Positions 1-9,111 of a stretch of 64,000 nt of DNA are shown piece by piece. A model generated the notes under the pieces. That model was not told where the DNA came from. It ran no database searches and saw only the letters and a program-made list of their open reading frames with translations. Every line of letters begins with the position of its first letter. Position 1 is the first letter of the stretch. Origin of the DNA: Hymenobacter terrenus (GTDB lineage: Bacteria > Bacteroidota > Bacteroidia > Cytophagales > Hymenobacteraceae). The DNA lies in NCBI RefSeq assembly GCF_000972495.1, contig NZ_LATM01000001.1:889241-953240 (forward strand), written 5' to 3'. The translations under genes were made by a program, and so were the position numbers.

Positions 1-1590
1 TACGGCCAGGCCCTGGACTGGGCCCTGACCAACCGGCCGAAAGTAATTGTGGCCTTCGTGGTGCTGTTTGTCGGCTCGCTGGGCCTGTTCCCGCTGATTG
101 GCCAGAACTTCTTCCCGACCGTGGATGCCGGCCAGCTGCGCCTGCACGTGCGGGTGCCCACCGGCACCCGGGTGGAGGAAACGGAGGTCCGGTTCCGGCA
201 GGTGGAAGACGTGATTCGGAAAGTGATTCCGGCCGAGGAGCTGGACCTCGTGCTCGATAACATCGGCCTGCCCGTTATCCCCATTAACCTGTTACTCAGC
301 GACAATCCTACCATTGGGGCCGGCGATGGCGAAATCCTGGTGAGCATGAAGGAAGAGCACGGCCCCACGGCGGAGTACATCAACGAAATCCGGCGTCGGC
401 TGCACAAGGAGCAACCCGACCTGACCATCTTCTTCCAGCCGGCCGACATCGTGAACCAGACGCTGAACTTCGGCCTGCCCGCCCCAATTGACATTCAGGT
501 AATCGGCCGCGACAAGGTTGCCAACCAGCGCATCGCGGGCGAGCTACGGGCGAAAATCAACAAGATTCCGGGCGTGGTCGATGCCTTTATTTACCAAGCC
601 TTCGACCAGCCCCAGCTGCGCGTCGACATTGACCGGGTGCGGGCCCAGGAGGCCGGCCTGTCGCAGCGCGATATTGCTAATAACGTGCTGGTGAACCTGT
701 CTTCCAGCACCCAGACCAGCCCCAACCAGTGGCTCAACCCGACCACCGGCGTGAACTACACCGTGGCCGTGCAGACGCCGCCTAGCGCCTTATCCACCCT
801 CGACGAAATCGGCAACATTGGCGTGACCAGCGCCACCCAGACGCAGGCGCAGCTGCTCAGCAACTTCGCCACGCTGCGCCGCACCCAAACCACGGCCGTG
901 GCCTCCGACTACAATATTCAGCGCACCGTGGACCTCTACGCCAGCGTTTCGGGTCGTGACCTGGGCGGCGTGAGCAAGGACATTCGTAAAATTCTGGCCG
1001 ACACCGAGAAAAGCCTTCCCAAAGGCACCACGCTGGCCCTGCGCGGGCAGGCCGATTCGATGCGCACGTCCTTTGCTGGCCTGGGGCTGGGGCTGGCCGG
1101 TGCCATCATCCTGGTTTACTTGCTGATGGTGGTCAACTTTCAGAGCTGGATCGACCCGCTAATCATCATTACCGCGCTGCCGGGGGCGCTAGCCGGCATT
1201 CTATGGATGCTATTCGTGACTCAAACCACCCTGAGCGTGCCGGCCCTGATGGGCGCTATTATGTGCATCGGCGTGGCCACGGCCAATAGTATTCTGCTGG
1301 TCACCTTCGCCAACGAGCGGCGCGAGGAAGAGCCCGATTTGAGTCCGCGCGACGCGGCCCTGGATGCCGGCTTCACCCGCCTGCGTCCGGTGCTGATGAC
1401 GGCCTTGGCCATGATTATCGGTCTGCTGCCCATGTCGTTGGGCATGGGCGAAGGCGGCGAACAAAATGCACCCCTCGGCCGCGCCGTGATTGGTGGCCTC
1501 CTGCTGGCGACAATTACCACACTGTTCTTCGTGCCGATTATGTTTTCGTATTTGAAGAAGCCCGTGCCCGTGCGTAATGCCGCTGCTTAG
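1..1590 (+). CDS. RND efflux transporter permease, C-terminal half (5' end outside window)
   Basis: Inner-membrane proton-driven pump subunit of a tripartite efflux system. The frame is open from base 1, so the gene starts upstream; 529 codons remain of a family that is usually about 1020-1060 residues. Local residues 14-34 are a membrane helix, followed by a periplasmic porter region to about 350. Four to five membrane helices follow at about 361-515, including a stretch reading GVATANSILLV where the HAE1/AcrB family has its TM10-11 signature. The adaptor and outer-membrane factor genes follow on the same strand, completing the tripartite set. The substrate cannot be told from sequence; organic or heavy-metal export are both possible. 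Confidence 0.93.
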   Translation, partial: YGQALDWALTNRPKVIVAFVVLFVGSLGLFPLIGQNFFPTVDAGQLRLHVRVPTGTRVEETEVRFRQVEDVIRKVIPAEELDLVLDNIGLPVIPINLLLSDNPTIGAGDGEILVSMKEEHGPTAEYINEIRRRLHKEQPDLTIFFQPADIVNQTLNFGLPAPIDIQVIGRDKVANQRIAGELRAKINKIPGVVDAFIYQAFDQPQLRVDIDRVRAQEAGLSQRDIANNVLVNLSSSTQTSPNQWLNPTTGVNYTVAVQTPPSALSTLDEIGNIGVTSATQTQAQLLSNFATLRRTQTTAVASDYNIQRTVDLYASVSGRDLGGVSKDIRKILADTEKSLPKGTTLALRGQADSMRTSFAGLGLGLAGAIILVYLLMVVNFQSWIDPLIIITALPGALAGILWMLFVTQTTLSVPALMGAIMCIGVATANSILLVTFANERREEEPDLSPRDAALDAGFTRLRPVLMTALAMIIGLLPMSLGMGEGGEQNAPLGRAVIGGLLLATITTLFFVPIMFSYLKKPVPVRNAAA

Positions 1591-1598
1591 TTTTGAAC

Positions 1599-1694
1599 GT
1601 CATGCAGAGCGTAGCGAAGCATCTCGCTCGCGCAAGGAATCTATTCGATTGATTCACTACCACAAGCGAGATGCTTCGCTACGCTCTGCATGAC
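1599..1694. repeat. Perfect 30-bp inverted repeat, dispersed palindromic element (family 1)
   Basis: The left arm at 1599-1628 and the right arm at 1665-1694 are exact reverse complements, 30 bases each, around a 36-base loop. The core CGAAGCATCTCGC is shared with the element at 34914-35060, so this is a dispersed family rather than a local terminator. It fills the gap between permease and adaptor genes. It could form a long hairpin in the RNA and affect the relative expression of the two genes. Confidence 0.9.
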
Positions 1695-1718
1695 CGTCTT
1701 TCTTGACTTTTCCTCCTA

Positions 1719-2909
1719 ATGTCCGATTCTAACTCCTCCGGCTCCGGCCGTTTCTGGCTGCTCATTTTCGTTGTGCTCTTGGTGTTTGGCGGCCTGTTTT
1801 TGTTGGGCTATGTGCCGCGCCACAAGCAGGAAAAAGCCCGCGACGCCGAGGCCCGGCAAACGGCCACGGAGACGCCAACCGTGACCGTAATACCCGCCAA
1901 GGCCGCGCCCGACACTACCACCGTCACCCTGCCCGCCGATACCCGGTCGCTACGCGAAACCTTCGTCTTTGCCCGGGCCAATGGCTTTGTGAAGTCTTGG
2001 TCGGCAGATATTGGTCAGCACGTGCGAGCCGGTCAGGTACTGGCCGAAATCACCACTCCCGAGCTGGACCAGCAGATTGCCGAGGCTCGGGCCAACCTGG
2101 GCCTGGCCCGCACCAGCTACAGCCGCCTGGCCGGAGTGGCGCTGCCCGGCGCCATCTCCAAGCAGGAGCTGGACGCAGCCCAGGCCCAATACGCGGCGCA
2201 GCGGGCCGGCGTGCAGCAATTGCTGGCGCAGCAGGGGTTTCGGCGCGTCACAGCGCCGTTCAGCGGCATCGTCACCCAGCGCAACGTGGAGGTAGGCAGC
2301 TTGGTGAGCAGCAACAACGCGCCCGGCTCGCAGCTCTTTAAAATTGAGCAAACGGAGAAGCTACGCGCCTTCGTGCAGGTACCCCAGAACTTTGCGCCCG
2401 CTATAAAAAATGGCTTGGCCGCTGATTACCTCGTACCAGAATTTGCGGGACGGGCCTTCAGCGGCAAAGTAGTGCGCGACGCGGGTGCTCTCGCCCCCGA
2501 CACCCGCACGCTGCTCACCGAAGTGCAGGTACCCAACCCCCGCGGCGAGCTGCGGCCCGGCAGCTACGCGCAAGTGCGCTTTCATTTGCCGCGCAAGGCC
2601 GCCAGTGTCATCATCCCGGCCAATGCCCTGGTGCCGGGGGGTACCGACAGCCGCGTGGCCACCGTGCGCGAGGGTAAAATCCACTACCAGCCCATTACCA
2701 TCGGCCGCGATTTTGGCAACCAGCTTGAAGTCCCCCAAGGCTTACAAGGCGGCGAGCTGCTGGTATTGAACCCTGCCGAAACCCTAACCGAAGGCGCTGC
2801 TGTGCAAACCAAAGCCTTCACGCCGCCGAACAAGCCCGCCGGCCCCCCGCCCGCGCTGCCCCGGCCCAACGACCCGGATGCTCCCCGCGTGTCGTCGCCG
2901 GTGAAATAA
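1719..2909 (+). CDS. Efflux RND transporter periplasmic adaptor subunit (HlyD/MFP family)
   Basis: This adaptor bridges the permease upstream and the outer-membrane factor downstream. A single membrane anchor lies at about residues 10-32. A barrel-sandwich (lipoyl-like) domain begins near residue 75 with the phrase GFVKSWSADIGQHVRAGQVL, followed by an alpha-hairpin (about 110-165) that is short for the family. The second lipoyl half contains APFSGIVTQRNVEVG, and a beta-barrel follows from about 205. The C-terminus is proline-rich. The 396-residue length is normal for the family. The start ATG at 1719 lies 24 bases after the palindromic element. The stop codon abuts the next reading frame. Confidence 0.93.
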   Translation: MSDSNSSGSGRFWLLIFVVLLVFGGLFLLGYVPRHKQEKARDAEARQTATETPTVTVIPAKAAPDTTTVTLPADTRSLRETFVFARANGFVKSWSADIGQHVRAGQVLAEITTPELDQQIAEARANLGLARTSYSRLAGVALPGAISKQELDAAQAQYAAQRAGVQQLLAQQGFRRVTAPFSGIVTQRNVEVGSLVSSNNAPGSQLFKIEQTEKLRAFVQVPQNFAPAIKNGLAADYLVPEFAGRAFSGKVVRDAGALAPDTRTLLTEVQVPNPRGELRPGSYAQVRFHLPRKAASVIIPANALVPGGTDSRVATVREGKIHYQPITIGRDFGNQLEVPQGLQGGELLVLNPAETLTEGAAVQTKAFTPPNKPAGPPPALPRPNDPDAPRVSSPVK

Positions 2910-2960
2910 ATGCCCGGCCTGACGCGGCACTCGCTTTACAAGCCAATGGCTTACAGCATA

Positions 2961-4520
2961 ATGACTTTTCGCTTCCCCTATTCTTTTTTCGGCTTGCCCC
3001 TGCTGCTGAGCGCCTGCGCCACCGCGCCGCGCTACCAGCCACCGGCCGTGAACACGCCCGTGGCGTGGCAGCACGCCGTGCCCGCCGATACCACGGGCTC
3101 GCACATTCCGACGGTGGCTGAAACGCGGGCGCAGGCCCCCGCCCTACCCTTCGGCAGCCCGGCTCTCCAAGGCCAAATTACAGCCCCAACGCTCGCCCCA
3201 ACTGATTCCGCTGCTGCCCACAACGCCAAGCCCCAGCAGCTTACCCAAACCCCACCCGAAACCGCGTGGTGGAGTATTTTTAATGACGCCGTTCTGACTC
3301 AGCTGGAAGAGCAGGCGCTAGCCCAAAACTTCAGCGCCCAGGCGGCCGTGGCCCGCGTCGACCAGGCCCGCGCCCGCCTGCAAGTAGCTAACTCTTATCG
3401 TAGTCCGGAAATTACGCTCAATCCTTCGGCTTACCGCACCCAGCTGTCAGGCCTGCGGCCGGTACCGTTCGATGTGCCCGCCAATGCCGTCACCCAAAGC
3501 CAGTACTACGTTCCGCTCAATGTGAGCTACGAGGTTGACGTGTGGGGCCGCATCCGGCGCAGCGTGCAAGCCGCGCGCGCCGATGCCGAAGCCGCCGCCG
3601 CCGACGTGCAAGCCGTACGCCTCTCCCTGACTGCCGATGCGGCCACGTATTATTTCAACCTGCGCGGCCTCGATGCCGAGCTGGCCGTGCTCGACAGTGC
3701 CCGCCAGGCCCGCATCCAGAATGTGCAGCTCACCCAAGCCCGTTTTCAGGCTGGAGTAGATAATGAGATTGGCTTCCGTCGCGCCGAAACCGAGCTGGCT
3801 AATGTGGAATCCAGCATCGTGGAGCTGAGCCGGCAGCGCGCTGGTGTGGCTGCCGCCCTGGCCACAGTGGTGGGCCAGCCCGCCAGCAGCTTCGTGCTGC
3901 CAGCGCGGCCGGGCACGGAACTAGCGCCTACCCCCGCCGTGCCGCTGGCGCTGCCAGCTACCCTGCTCGCCCGCCGGCCCGACCTGCGCCGCGCCGAGCG
4001 CCAGCTCGCTGCCGCCAATGCCCGAGCCGATGCCGCCCACCTGGCCCGCCGCCCCACCGTGCAGCTCAACGGCTACATCGGCCCGCAAAGTGCCGCCCTG
4101 GCCAAGCTGCCGCAGCTTTCTAACGCCTACACGTATTACCTGGGCGGCGGCATTGCCATCCCGATTTTCAACGGGGGGCGCCTGCGGGGCAATGAGCAGC
4201 TGGCCCAAGCTCAGTACCGCGAGTTAGAAGCCCAGTATCGGGGAGCGGCGCTTACCGCGTTTCAGGACGTGGAAACGGCTCTGGCCAACATCCGCCTAAG
4301 TGCGGCCCAGCTTGCGGCCCAGCAGCGCGCCCTACGCTCGGCCCGCCAGGCTGGCCGCCTCACCGAGGTACGCTACCGCAGCGGCCTTACTAACTACTTC
4401 GAAGTGGTGGATGCCGACCGCCAAACCCTGGACGCCGCCCGTTTGGTGGCTCAAACCCAGGCCGCCCAACTACGCTATAACGTGCTGTTGGTGCGCGCTC
4501 TCGGCGGCAACTGGCAGTAG
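2961..4520 (+). CDS. Efflux outer-membrane factor, TolC/NodT family lipoprotein
   Basis: Outer-membrane channel of the tripartite pump. I chose the ATG at 2961 because it gives a compact lipoprotein signal ending in the lipobox LLSAC (Cys at residue 19). The same frame is open from 2910, directly after the adaptor stop, so ATGs at 2910 or 2946 are possible and would give a longer leader. Two tandem OEP repeats follow, with the NodT-type phrases VARVDQARARLQVANSY, YEVDVWGRIRRSV and LLARRPDLRRAERQLAAANA. The C-terminal repeat contains YRSGLTNYFEVVDADR. Mature length fits the family. Confidence 0.92.
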   Translation: MTFRFPYSFFGLPLLLSACATAPRYQPPAVNTPVAWQHAVPADTTGSHIPTVAETRAQAPALPFGSPALQGQITAPTLAPTDSAAAHNAKPQQLTQTPPETAWWSIFNDAVLTQLEEQALAQNFSAQAAVARVDQARARLQVANSYRSPEITLNPSAYRTQLSGLRPVPFDVPANAVTQSQYYVPLNVSYEVDVWGRIRRSVQAARADAEAAAADVQAVRLSLTADAATYYFNLRGLDAELAVLDSARQARIQNVQLTQARFQAGVDNEIGFRRAETELANVESSIVELSRQRAGVAAALATVVGQPASSFVLPARPGTELAPTPAVPLALPATLLARRPDLRRAERQLAAANARADAAHLARRPTVQLNGYIGPQSAALAKLPQLSNAYTYYLGGGIAIPIFNGGRLRGNEQLAQAQYRELEAQYRGAALTAFQDVETALANIRLSAAQLAAQQRALRSARQAGRLTEVRYRSGLTNYFEVVDADRQTLDAARLVAQTQAAQLRYNVLLVRALGGNWQ

Positions 4521-4700
4521 GCTAACCATATTGTGGACACTCGTATTCCAACCTTTGCCCGATTGAGCAGGGCTTCCTTAATTATACGCCTTATTTATGG
4601 AAGCTAAATTTCGTGCTTTCTACAGGGCAGCATGTTACGTTCGTGTTAACGGCTCGTATCAGGGGTGTCTATCGTCTGCTTTTTTAATCGACTTATTTTC

Positions 4701-5522
4701 ATGCCTGCCCAGTTATTTTCCCGGCTTGCGGTATTATTTCTTCTCCTTGGAAGCCTGAACCCCACTTACGCCCAGGTTGTCCCCGCTCCTACTCCTGCCG
4801 TCACCGACACCATCCACAAGTTTGAGAACCCGGCTGGGGTATCGTCCCCGGTAAAAGCGAAGTGGTATAAGAGCAAACTCTTCAAAGCTACCATCGTGCC
4901 GGCGGTGCTCATTGGCTACGGGGTCTATACCTCCAACGGCGGCGGTTTTTATACTAATCAGGACGCCGACTATGACATTCACAAGCTCTTTCCCACCTAC
5001 CGCACCAAGCTCGATAACGTTCTGCTTATAGCGCCTTACCTAGAGCTGGCCGCCGTAGGACTAGCCGGCGTGGAGTCGCGTAACGACCGCATCAATACCC
5101 TGCTGATTATCGCCAAAGGCGAGGTCATTATGCTGGCTTCCACCTTCGCAGTGAAGTATATAAGCAAGAAGGAGCGTCCCGATGGCTCCGACAAGCTGTC
5201 TTTTCCCTCGGGCCACACGGCGCAGGCCTTTTTGGCGGCCAGCATCGTGCACACCGAGTTTCGGGATAAAAGCCAGTGGTACGGCGTTGGCGCCTACACC
5301 ATTGCCACTAGCGTGGCCGCCCTGCGCATGATTAACTCCAAACACTGGCAGAGTGACGTGGTAGCCGGCGCGGGCTTCGGCATCCTCTCAGCCCATTTGG
5401 CCTATCTCAGCCACCGCAACCGCTGGGGCCGCAAGTCCATCGGCCGTGATATCGGCATGTCGCCCACATACTTCGGCAACGGTACGCCGGGACTCATGTT
5501 GACCTGGCACCCGAGGAAATAA
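4701..5522 (+). CDS. PAP2-family phosphatase (type 2 phosphatidic acid phosphatase)
   Basis: The three PAP2 active-site motifs are present: K-x6-RP at residues 152-160, PSGH at 169-172, and R-x5-H-x3-D at 209-219, counted from the ATG at 4701. That start gives a clean signal peptide ending TYAQ. A GTG at 4665 would add 12 residues without improving the signal. These enzymes hydrolyse lipid phosphates or pyrophosphates (for example phosphatidic acid or undecaprenyl-PP) on the outer face of the inner membrane. Here the N-terminal signal and a single predicted export segment suggest a periplasmic or outer-membrane-associated enzyme. The substrate is not deducible. Confidence 0.88.
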   Translation: MPAQLFSRLAVLFLLLGSLNPTYAQVVPAPTPAVTDTIHKFENPAGVSSPVKAKWYKSKLFKATIVPAVLIGYGVYTSNGGGFYTNQDADYDIHKLFPTYRTKLDNVLLIAPYLELAAVGLAGVESRNDRINTLLIIAKGEVIMLASTFAVKYISKKERPDGSDKLSFPSGHTAQAFLAASIVHTEFRDKSQWYGVGAYTIATSVAALRMINSKHWQSDVVAGAGFGILSAHLAYLSHRNRWGRKSIGRDIGMSPTYFGNGTPGLMLTWHPRK

Positions 5523-5524
5523 GC

Positions 5525-5681
5525 ACAGCTCGTGACCAGGGCGCAGTTGGCGTTCACCGGGCGTCAGGATTTCCTTGGTCAGGCGAGCCGCCGGCAGTTC
5601 GCCCATAAATTTGAACACCTGGCGCACGCGGCTGCGGTACCAATCGTAACGGCTGTAGGGCTGCGGCGTGCCCAAAACATT
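5525..5681 (-). pseudogene. Coding-like fragment of an unidentified gene (possible remnant)
   Basis: The reverse strand carries about 50 codons with the strong third-position GC bias of real genes here, reading for example YSRYDWYRSRVRQVFKFMGE. There is no plausible N-terminus, and at its 3' end the frame runs antisense into the PAP2 gene. I do not recognise the family. It could be the remnant C-terminus of a lost gene or a chance frame. The rest of 5523-5892 is AT-richer and shows no other gene; it probably holds the promoter of the first TldD gene. Confidence 0.25.
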
Positions 5682-5892
5682 CAGAGAAAAATTGGAAGAG
5701 AGAGGTAGCGCGACTTTGTAAGGCGGTCAGTTGCATTGTTTGGAAGTAGCTCATGCGTGGACTCACCCGGTGTGCGTGACATCTTTTCCAAATAAGCAAC
5801 GCAACGTTCCAGAACCGTCTATGTCTTTTTGATTAAGATTTGTGTTCATCTTTACAAATCTGCTTGTTGTATTTCCGAATCTTTATTTTCCT

Positions 5893-7542
5893 TTGAAACG
5901 ACGCGACTTTGTGGGACTCACCGGCCTGGCCGCCGGAGCCCTGTTTCTGCCCACCTTACCAAGTCTGGGCGGCACGCCAGTTGACCCTTCCCGCCTGCTC
6001 GAAGGCACAGACCCCGCCCTAAAAAAGCGCTTGGCCGATGCTGGCCTGAATGCGGCCAAAGCCGCCGGGGCTACCTACGCTGATATACGCATCGGCCGCT
6101 ACCTCAATCAAAGCATTTTCACCCGCGAGAAACAGGTGCAGAACATTGCCAGCACCGAGAGCTTTGGGGCCGGTGTGCGGGTACTGGCTAACGGCAGCTG
6201 GGGCTTTGCCGCCACCAATACCGTGACCGAAGCCGGCCTCGCCAAAGCTGCGCAGCTAGCCGTGGCCATCGCCAAAGCCAACGCCAAGGTGCAGAAGTCA
6301 ACGGTAGAACTGGCCCCCCAGAAGGGTTTCGGCGAAGTGAAGTGGCAGACGCCCATTCAGCAGAACGCGTTTGCGGTGCCGGTGGCCCAGAAGGTGGAGC
6401 TGCTGCTGGCCGCCAATGCCAAAGCTACCGACAACGGCGCTTCATTCGTCAATTCTTCGCTCTTCCAAATCAATGAGCAGAAGTATTTTGCCAGCACCGA
6501 CGGCTCCTACATCGACCAGGATGTGCACCGCATCTGGCCTACGTTCAGCGTCACGGCCATCGACCGGGCTTCTGGCAAATTCCGCAGTCGCGATGCACTC
6601 AGTGCCCCCATGGGGTTAGGCTACGAATACCTCACGCCCAAGGCGGCCGATAGGATTCCGGGCGCCGCCGGTACGGGTCTGGTGGGCTACCGCAACAGCT
6701 ACGACATGCTGGAAGATGCCGCCCTGGCGGCCAAGCAGGCGAAGGAGAAGCTAATCGCAAAATCGGTCACGCCCGGCAAGTACGACCTCGTGCTCGACCC
6801 CAACCACCTCGGCCTGACCATCCACGAAAGCGTAGGCCACCCGCTGGAGCTGGACCGGGTGCTGGGCTACGAGGCCAACTACGCCGGCACGAGCTTCGCC
6901 ACGCTGGAGTGGAAAGCCAAAAAGATTCCCTACGGCTCCAAGCTCGTCAACATCGTGGCCGACAAGCTCCAGCCCGGCTCGCTCGGCGCCGTCGGCTACG
7001 ACGACGAAGGCGTCAAGACCAAGCGCTGGGACCTCATCAAAGAGGGCATGCTGGTGGATTATGAGAAGATTCGCGACCAGGCACACATTGTCGGCCAAAC
7101 GGAATCGGACGGCTGCTGCTACGCTGATTCCTGGGACTCGGTGCAGTTTCAGCGGATGCCGAACGTGAGCTTGCAGCCGGGCAGAGCCAAGCTGAGCGTG
7201 GACGAGTTGGTGAAAAACGTGGACAAGGGCATCTACATCGCCGGCCGCGGCTCCTATTCCATCGACCAGCAGCGGTACAACTTCCAGTTCGGCGGGCAGG
7301 TGTTCTACGCCATCGAGAAGGGCCAGATTACCGGCATGCTCGAAGACGTGGCTTACCAGGCCAACACCCAGGAGTTCTGGAACTCCTGCACCGCCATTTG
7401 CGACGAATCTGACTACCGCTTATTTGGTTCTTTCTTTGACGGTAAGGGGCAGCCTTCGCAGGTATCAGCCGTGAGCCACGGGTCGGCCACAACGCGGTTT
7501 AATGGCGTGACTGTAATTAACACCGCTCGCAAAATCGGCTGA
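5893..7542 (+). CDS. TldD-family metallopeptidase, copy 1, with Tat signal
   Basis: TldD is the zinc-bearing subunit of the TldD/TldE protease, which degrades short or unfolded peptides and in E. coli trims microcin B17 and the CcdA antitoxin. The metal motif HEXXXH is present as HESVGH at residues 311-316. I chose the TTG at 5893 because it aligns with the ATG starts of the two paralogues and gives KRRDFVGLTGLAAGA, a twin-arginine signal; the GTG at 5842 would add 17 residues unmatched in the paralogues. The product is 549 residues. First gene of three tandem TldD-TldE pairs. E. coli TldD is cytoplasmic, so the Tat leader is a departure. Confidence 0.88.
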   Translation: MKRRDFVGLTGLAAGALFLPTLPSLGGTPVDPSRLLEGTDPALKKRLADAGLNAAKAAGATYADIRIGRYLNQSIFTREKQVQNIASTESFGAGVRVLANGSWGFAATNTVTEAGLAKAAQLAVAIAKANAKVQKSTVELAPQKGFGEVKWQTPIQQNAFAVPVAQKVELLLAANAKATDNGASFVNSSLFQINEQKYFASTDGSYIDQDVHRIWPTFSVTAIDRASGKFRSRDALSAPMGLGYEYLTPKAADRIPGAAGTGLVGYRNSYDMLEDAALAAKQAKEKLIAKSVTPGKYDLVLDPNHLGLTIHESVGHPLELDRVLGYEANYAGTSFATLEWKAKKIPYGSKLVNIVADKLQPGSLGAVGYDDEGVKTKRWDLIKEGMLVDYEKIRDQAHIVGQTESDGCCYADSWDSVQFQRMPNVSLQPGRAKLSVDELVKNVDKGIYIAGRGSYSIDQQRYNFQFGGQVFYAIEKGQITGMLEDVAYQANTQEFWNSCTAICDESDYRLFGSFFDGKGQPSQVSAVSHGSATTRFNGVTVINTARKIG

Positions 7543-7557
7543 TAATCGAACGACCAA

Positions 7558-7720
7558 CTCCCCTCCTCAGACGAGGAGGGGACGCTAGCGCGAAGCGCTG
7601 GCTGGGGTGGTTGAATCGTTGAACGACGCCCGAACGATGCTACCGCGAGTCGTTCAATGACCTCAACCACCCCCGTTCAGCCTGTCGGCTGAACATCCGC
7701 TCCTCAGCTGAGGAAGGGAG
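7558..7720. repeat. Multi-hairpin palindromic element in TldD1-TldE1 spacer
   Basis: The spacer holds nested inverted repeats. Outer stems of the form CTCCCCTCC...GGAGGGG occur at both ends. Inside each is a short variable hairpin, then GGGGTGGTTGAA facing TCAACCACCCC, and an inner CGTTGAACGAC facing GTCGTTCAATG. The same skeleton, with different variable hairpins, fills the spacers of the other two pairs (10774-10950 and 14071-14278). It is not coding. Confidence 0.85.
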
Positions 7721-7751
7721 TTTTTTCACTACCCGCATCTTCTCCTAATAA

Positions 7752-9071
7752 ATGGCGATTCTTACCCAAACCGAAGCCCAAGACATTCTTAAAAAGGTTC
7801 TCAGCTTCAGCACGGCCGACGAGTGCGAAGCCACGCTCAATGGCAGCATTGGCGGCAACGTGCGCTCAGCCCGCAACTCTATCAGCACGGCCGGGGCCGT
7901 CGATAACGTCTCCCTAGCCGTGCAGTCGCGCTTCGGCAAGCGCAGCGGGCTGGCTACGTGCAACGAGTTTGACGACGCTACCTTGCGCCGCTGCGTGCAG
8001 CGGGCCGAGGAAATTGCCCGACTCGCACCAGAAAGCCCTGAGTACGTGCCTTTGCTCGGGCCGCAGCAGTATTTGGCCGCGCCTGCGTCGTTCGCAGCCC
8101 GCACAGCCGACATCACGCCAGATTACCGCGCTCAGCAGATTGGGGCCAGCATGGCGCTGTGCGAGGCCAAGAAGTTGACTTCCGCCGGCTTCTTCAACGA
8201 CTCTGCGGGATTTGTGGCCAAGCGCAATTCCAAAGGGCTGGAGGCCTACCAGCGGCTGACCAGTGTTGATTTCTCCATCACGGTGCGCACGCCCGACGGG
8301 ACCGGCTCGGGCTACGCCATTGCCAACTACACCGATTTAGCGAAGTTTGATGCCGCCCGCCTCACCCGCGTGGCCGCCGAGAAAGCAGCCTCGTCGGTGA
8401 ATGCCAAGGCCATTGAGCCGGGCAAGTACACGGTTATTCTGGAGCCGGCCGCAGCTATCGATTTGTTCAACAACATGATGGGCGCCATGGATGCCCGCAA
8501 CGCCGACGAAGGCCGTAGCTTTCTGAGCAAAAAGGGCGGCGGCAATAAAAAGGGCGAAAAGGTTTTTGACGAGCGGGTAACCATTTATTCCGACCCGACC
8601 CACCCCGAGGTGCCCGACCTGACGTTTGCCAACGACGGGCGGCCGCAGCAGAAGGTAACCTGGATTGAGAAGGGCGTGGTGAAAAACCTGTATTCGTCGC
8701 GCTTCTGGGCCCAGAAAGCCGGCATCCCGGACTTGCCCCCGCCCGGCGGCTGGATTATGCAAGGCGGCACCCAAAGCACCGCCGACCTCATCAAGAGCAC
8801 CGCTAAAGGCATTTTGGTAACGCGACTCTACTACATCCGCGCCGTGGACCCGCAGACGCTGCTCTACACCGGGCTTACGCGAGACGGCACGTTCTACATT
8901 GAGAATGGGCAGATTAAGTTTCCCATCAAGAACTTCCGCTTCAACGAAAGCCCCGTCATCATGCTCAACAATCTCGAAGCCATCGGCAAGCCCGTGCGCC
9001 TGAATGGCAGCCTCGTGCCCCCGCTCAAAATCCGCGACTTCGCCTTCACCAGCCTCTCCGACGCCGTGTAG
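7752..9071 (+). CDS. TldE/PmbA-family protein, copy 1 (partner of TldD1)
   Basis: Non-catalytic partner subunit of the TldD/TldE heterodimer; it lacks the HEXXXH motif seen in the upstream gene. The 439-residue product starts MAILTQTEAQDILKKVL and has no signal peptide or Tat motif. Recognisable family phrases are NSKGLEAYQ in the middle, a QGGTQSTADLIKSTAKG segment and GTFYIENGQIKFPIKN near the C-terminus. Its last 390 bases are almost identical to copy 2, while residues about 107-135 and 230-245 differ. The stop TAG begins the sequence TAGCGTGG, the start of a repeat family also found after copy 2. Confidence 0.87.
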   Translation: MAILTQTEAQDILKKVLSFSTADECEATLNGSIGGNVRSARNSISTAGAVDNVSLAVQSRFGKRSGLATCNEFDDATLRRCVQRAEEIARLAPESPEYVPLLGPQQYLAAPASFAARTADITPDYRAQQIGASMALCEAKKLTSAGFFNDSAGFVAKRNSKGLEAYQRLTSVDFSITVRTPDGTGSGYAIANYTDLAKFDAARLTRVAAEKAASSVNAKAIEPGKYTVILEPAAAIDLFNNMMGAMDARNADEGRSFLSKKGGGNKKGEKVFDERVTIYSDPTHPEVPDLTFANDGRPQQKVTWIEKGVVKNLYSSRFWAQKAGIPDLPPPGGWIMQGGTQSTADLIKSTAKGILVTRLYYIRAVDPQTLLYTGLTRDGTFYIENGQIKFPIKNFRFNESPVIMLNNLEAIGKPVRLNGSLVPPLKIRDFAFTSLSDAV

Positions 9072-9111
9072 CGTGGCAGTAGTATTATTGAACGAAATAA
9101 CACTCTCTTTA

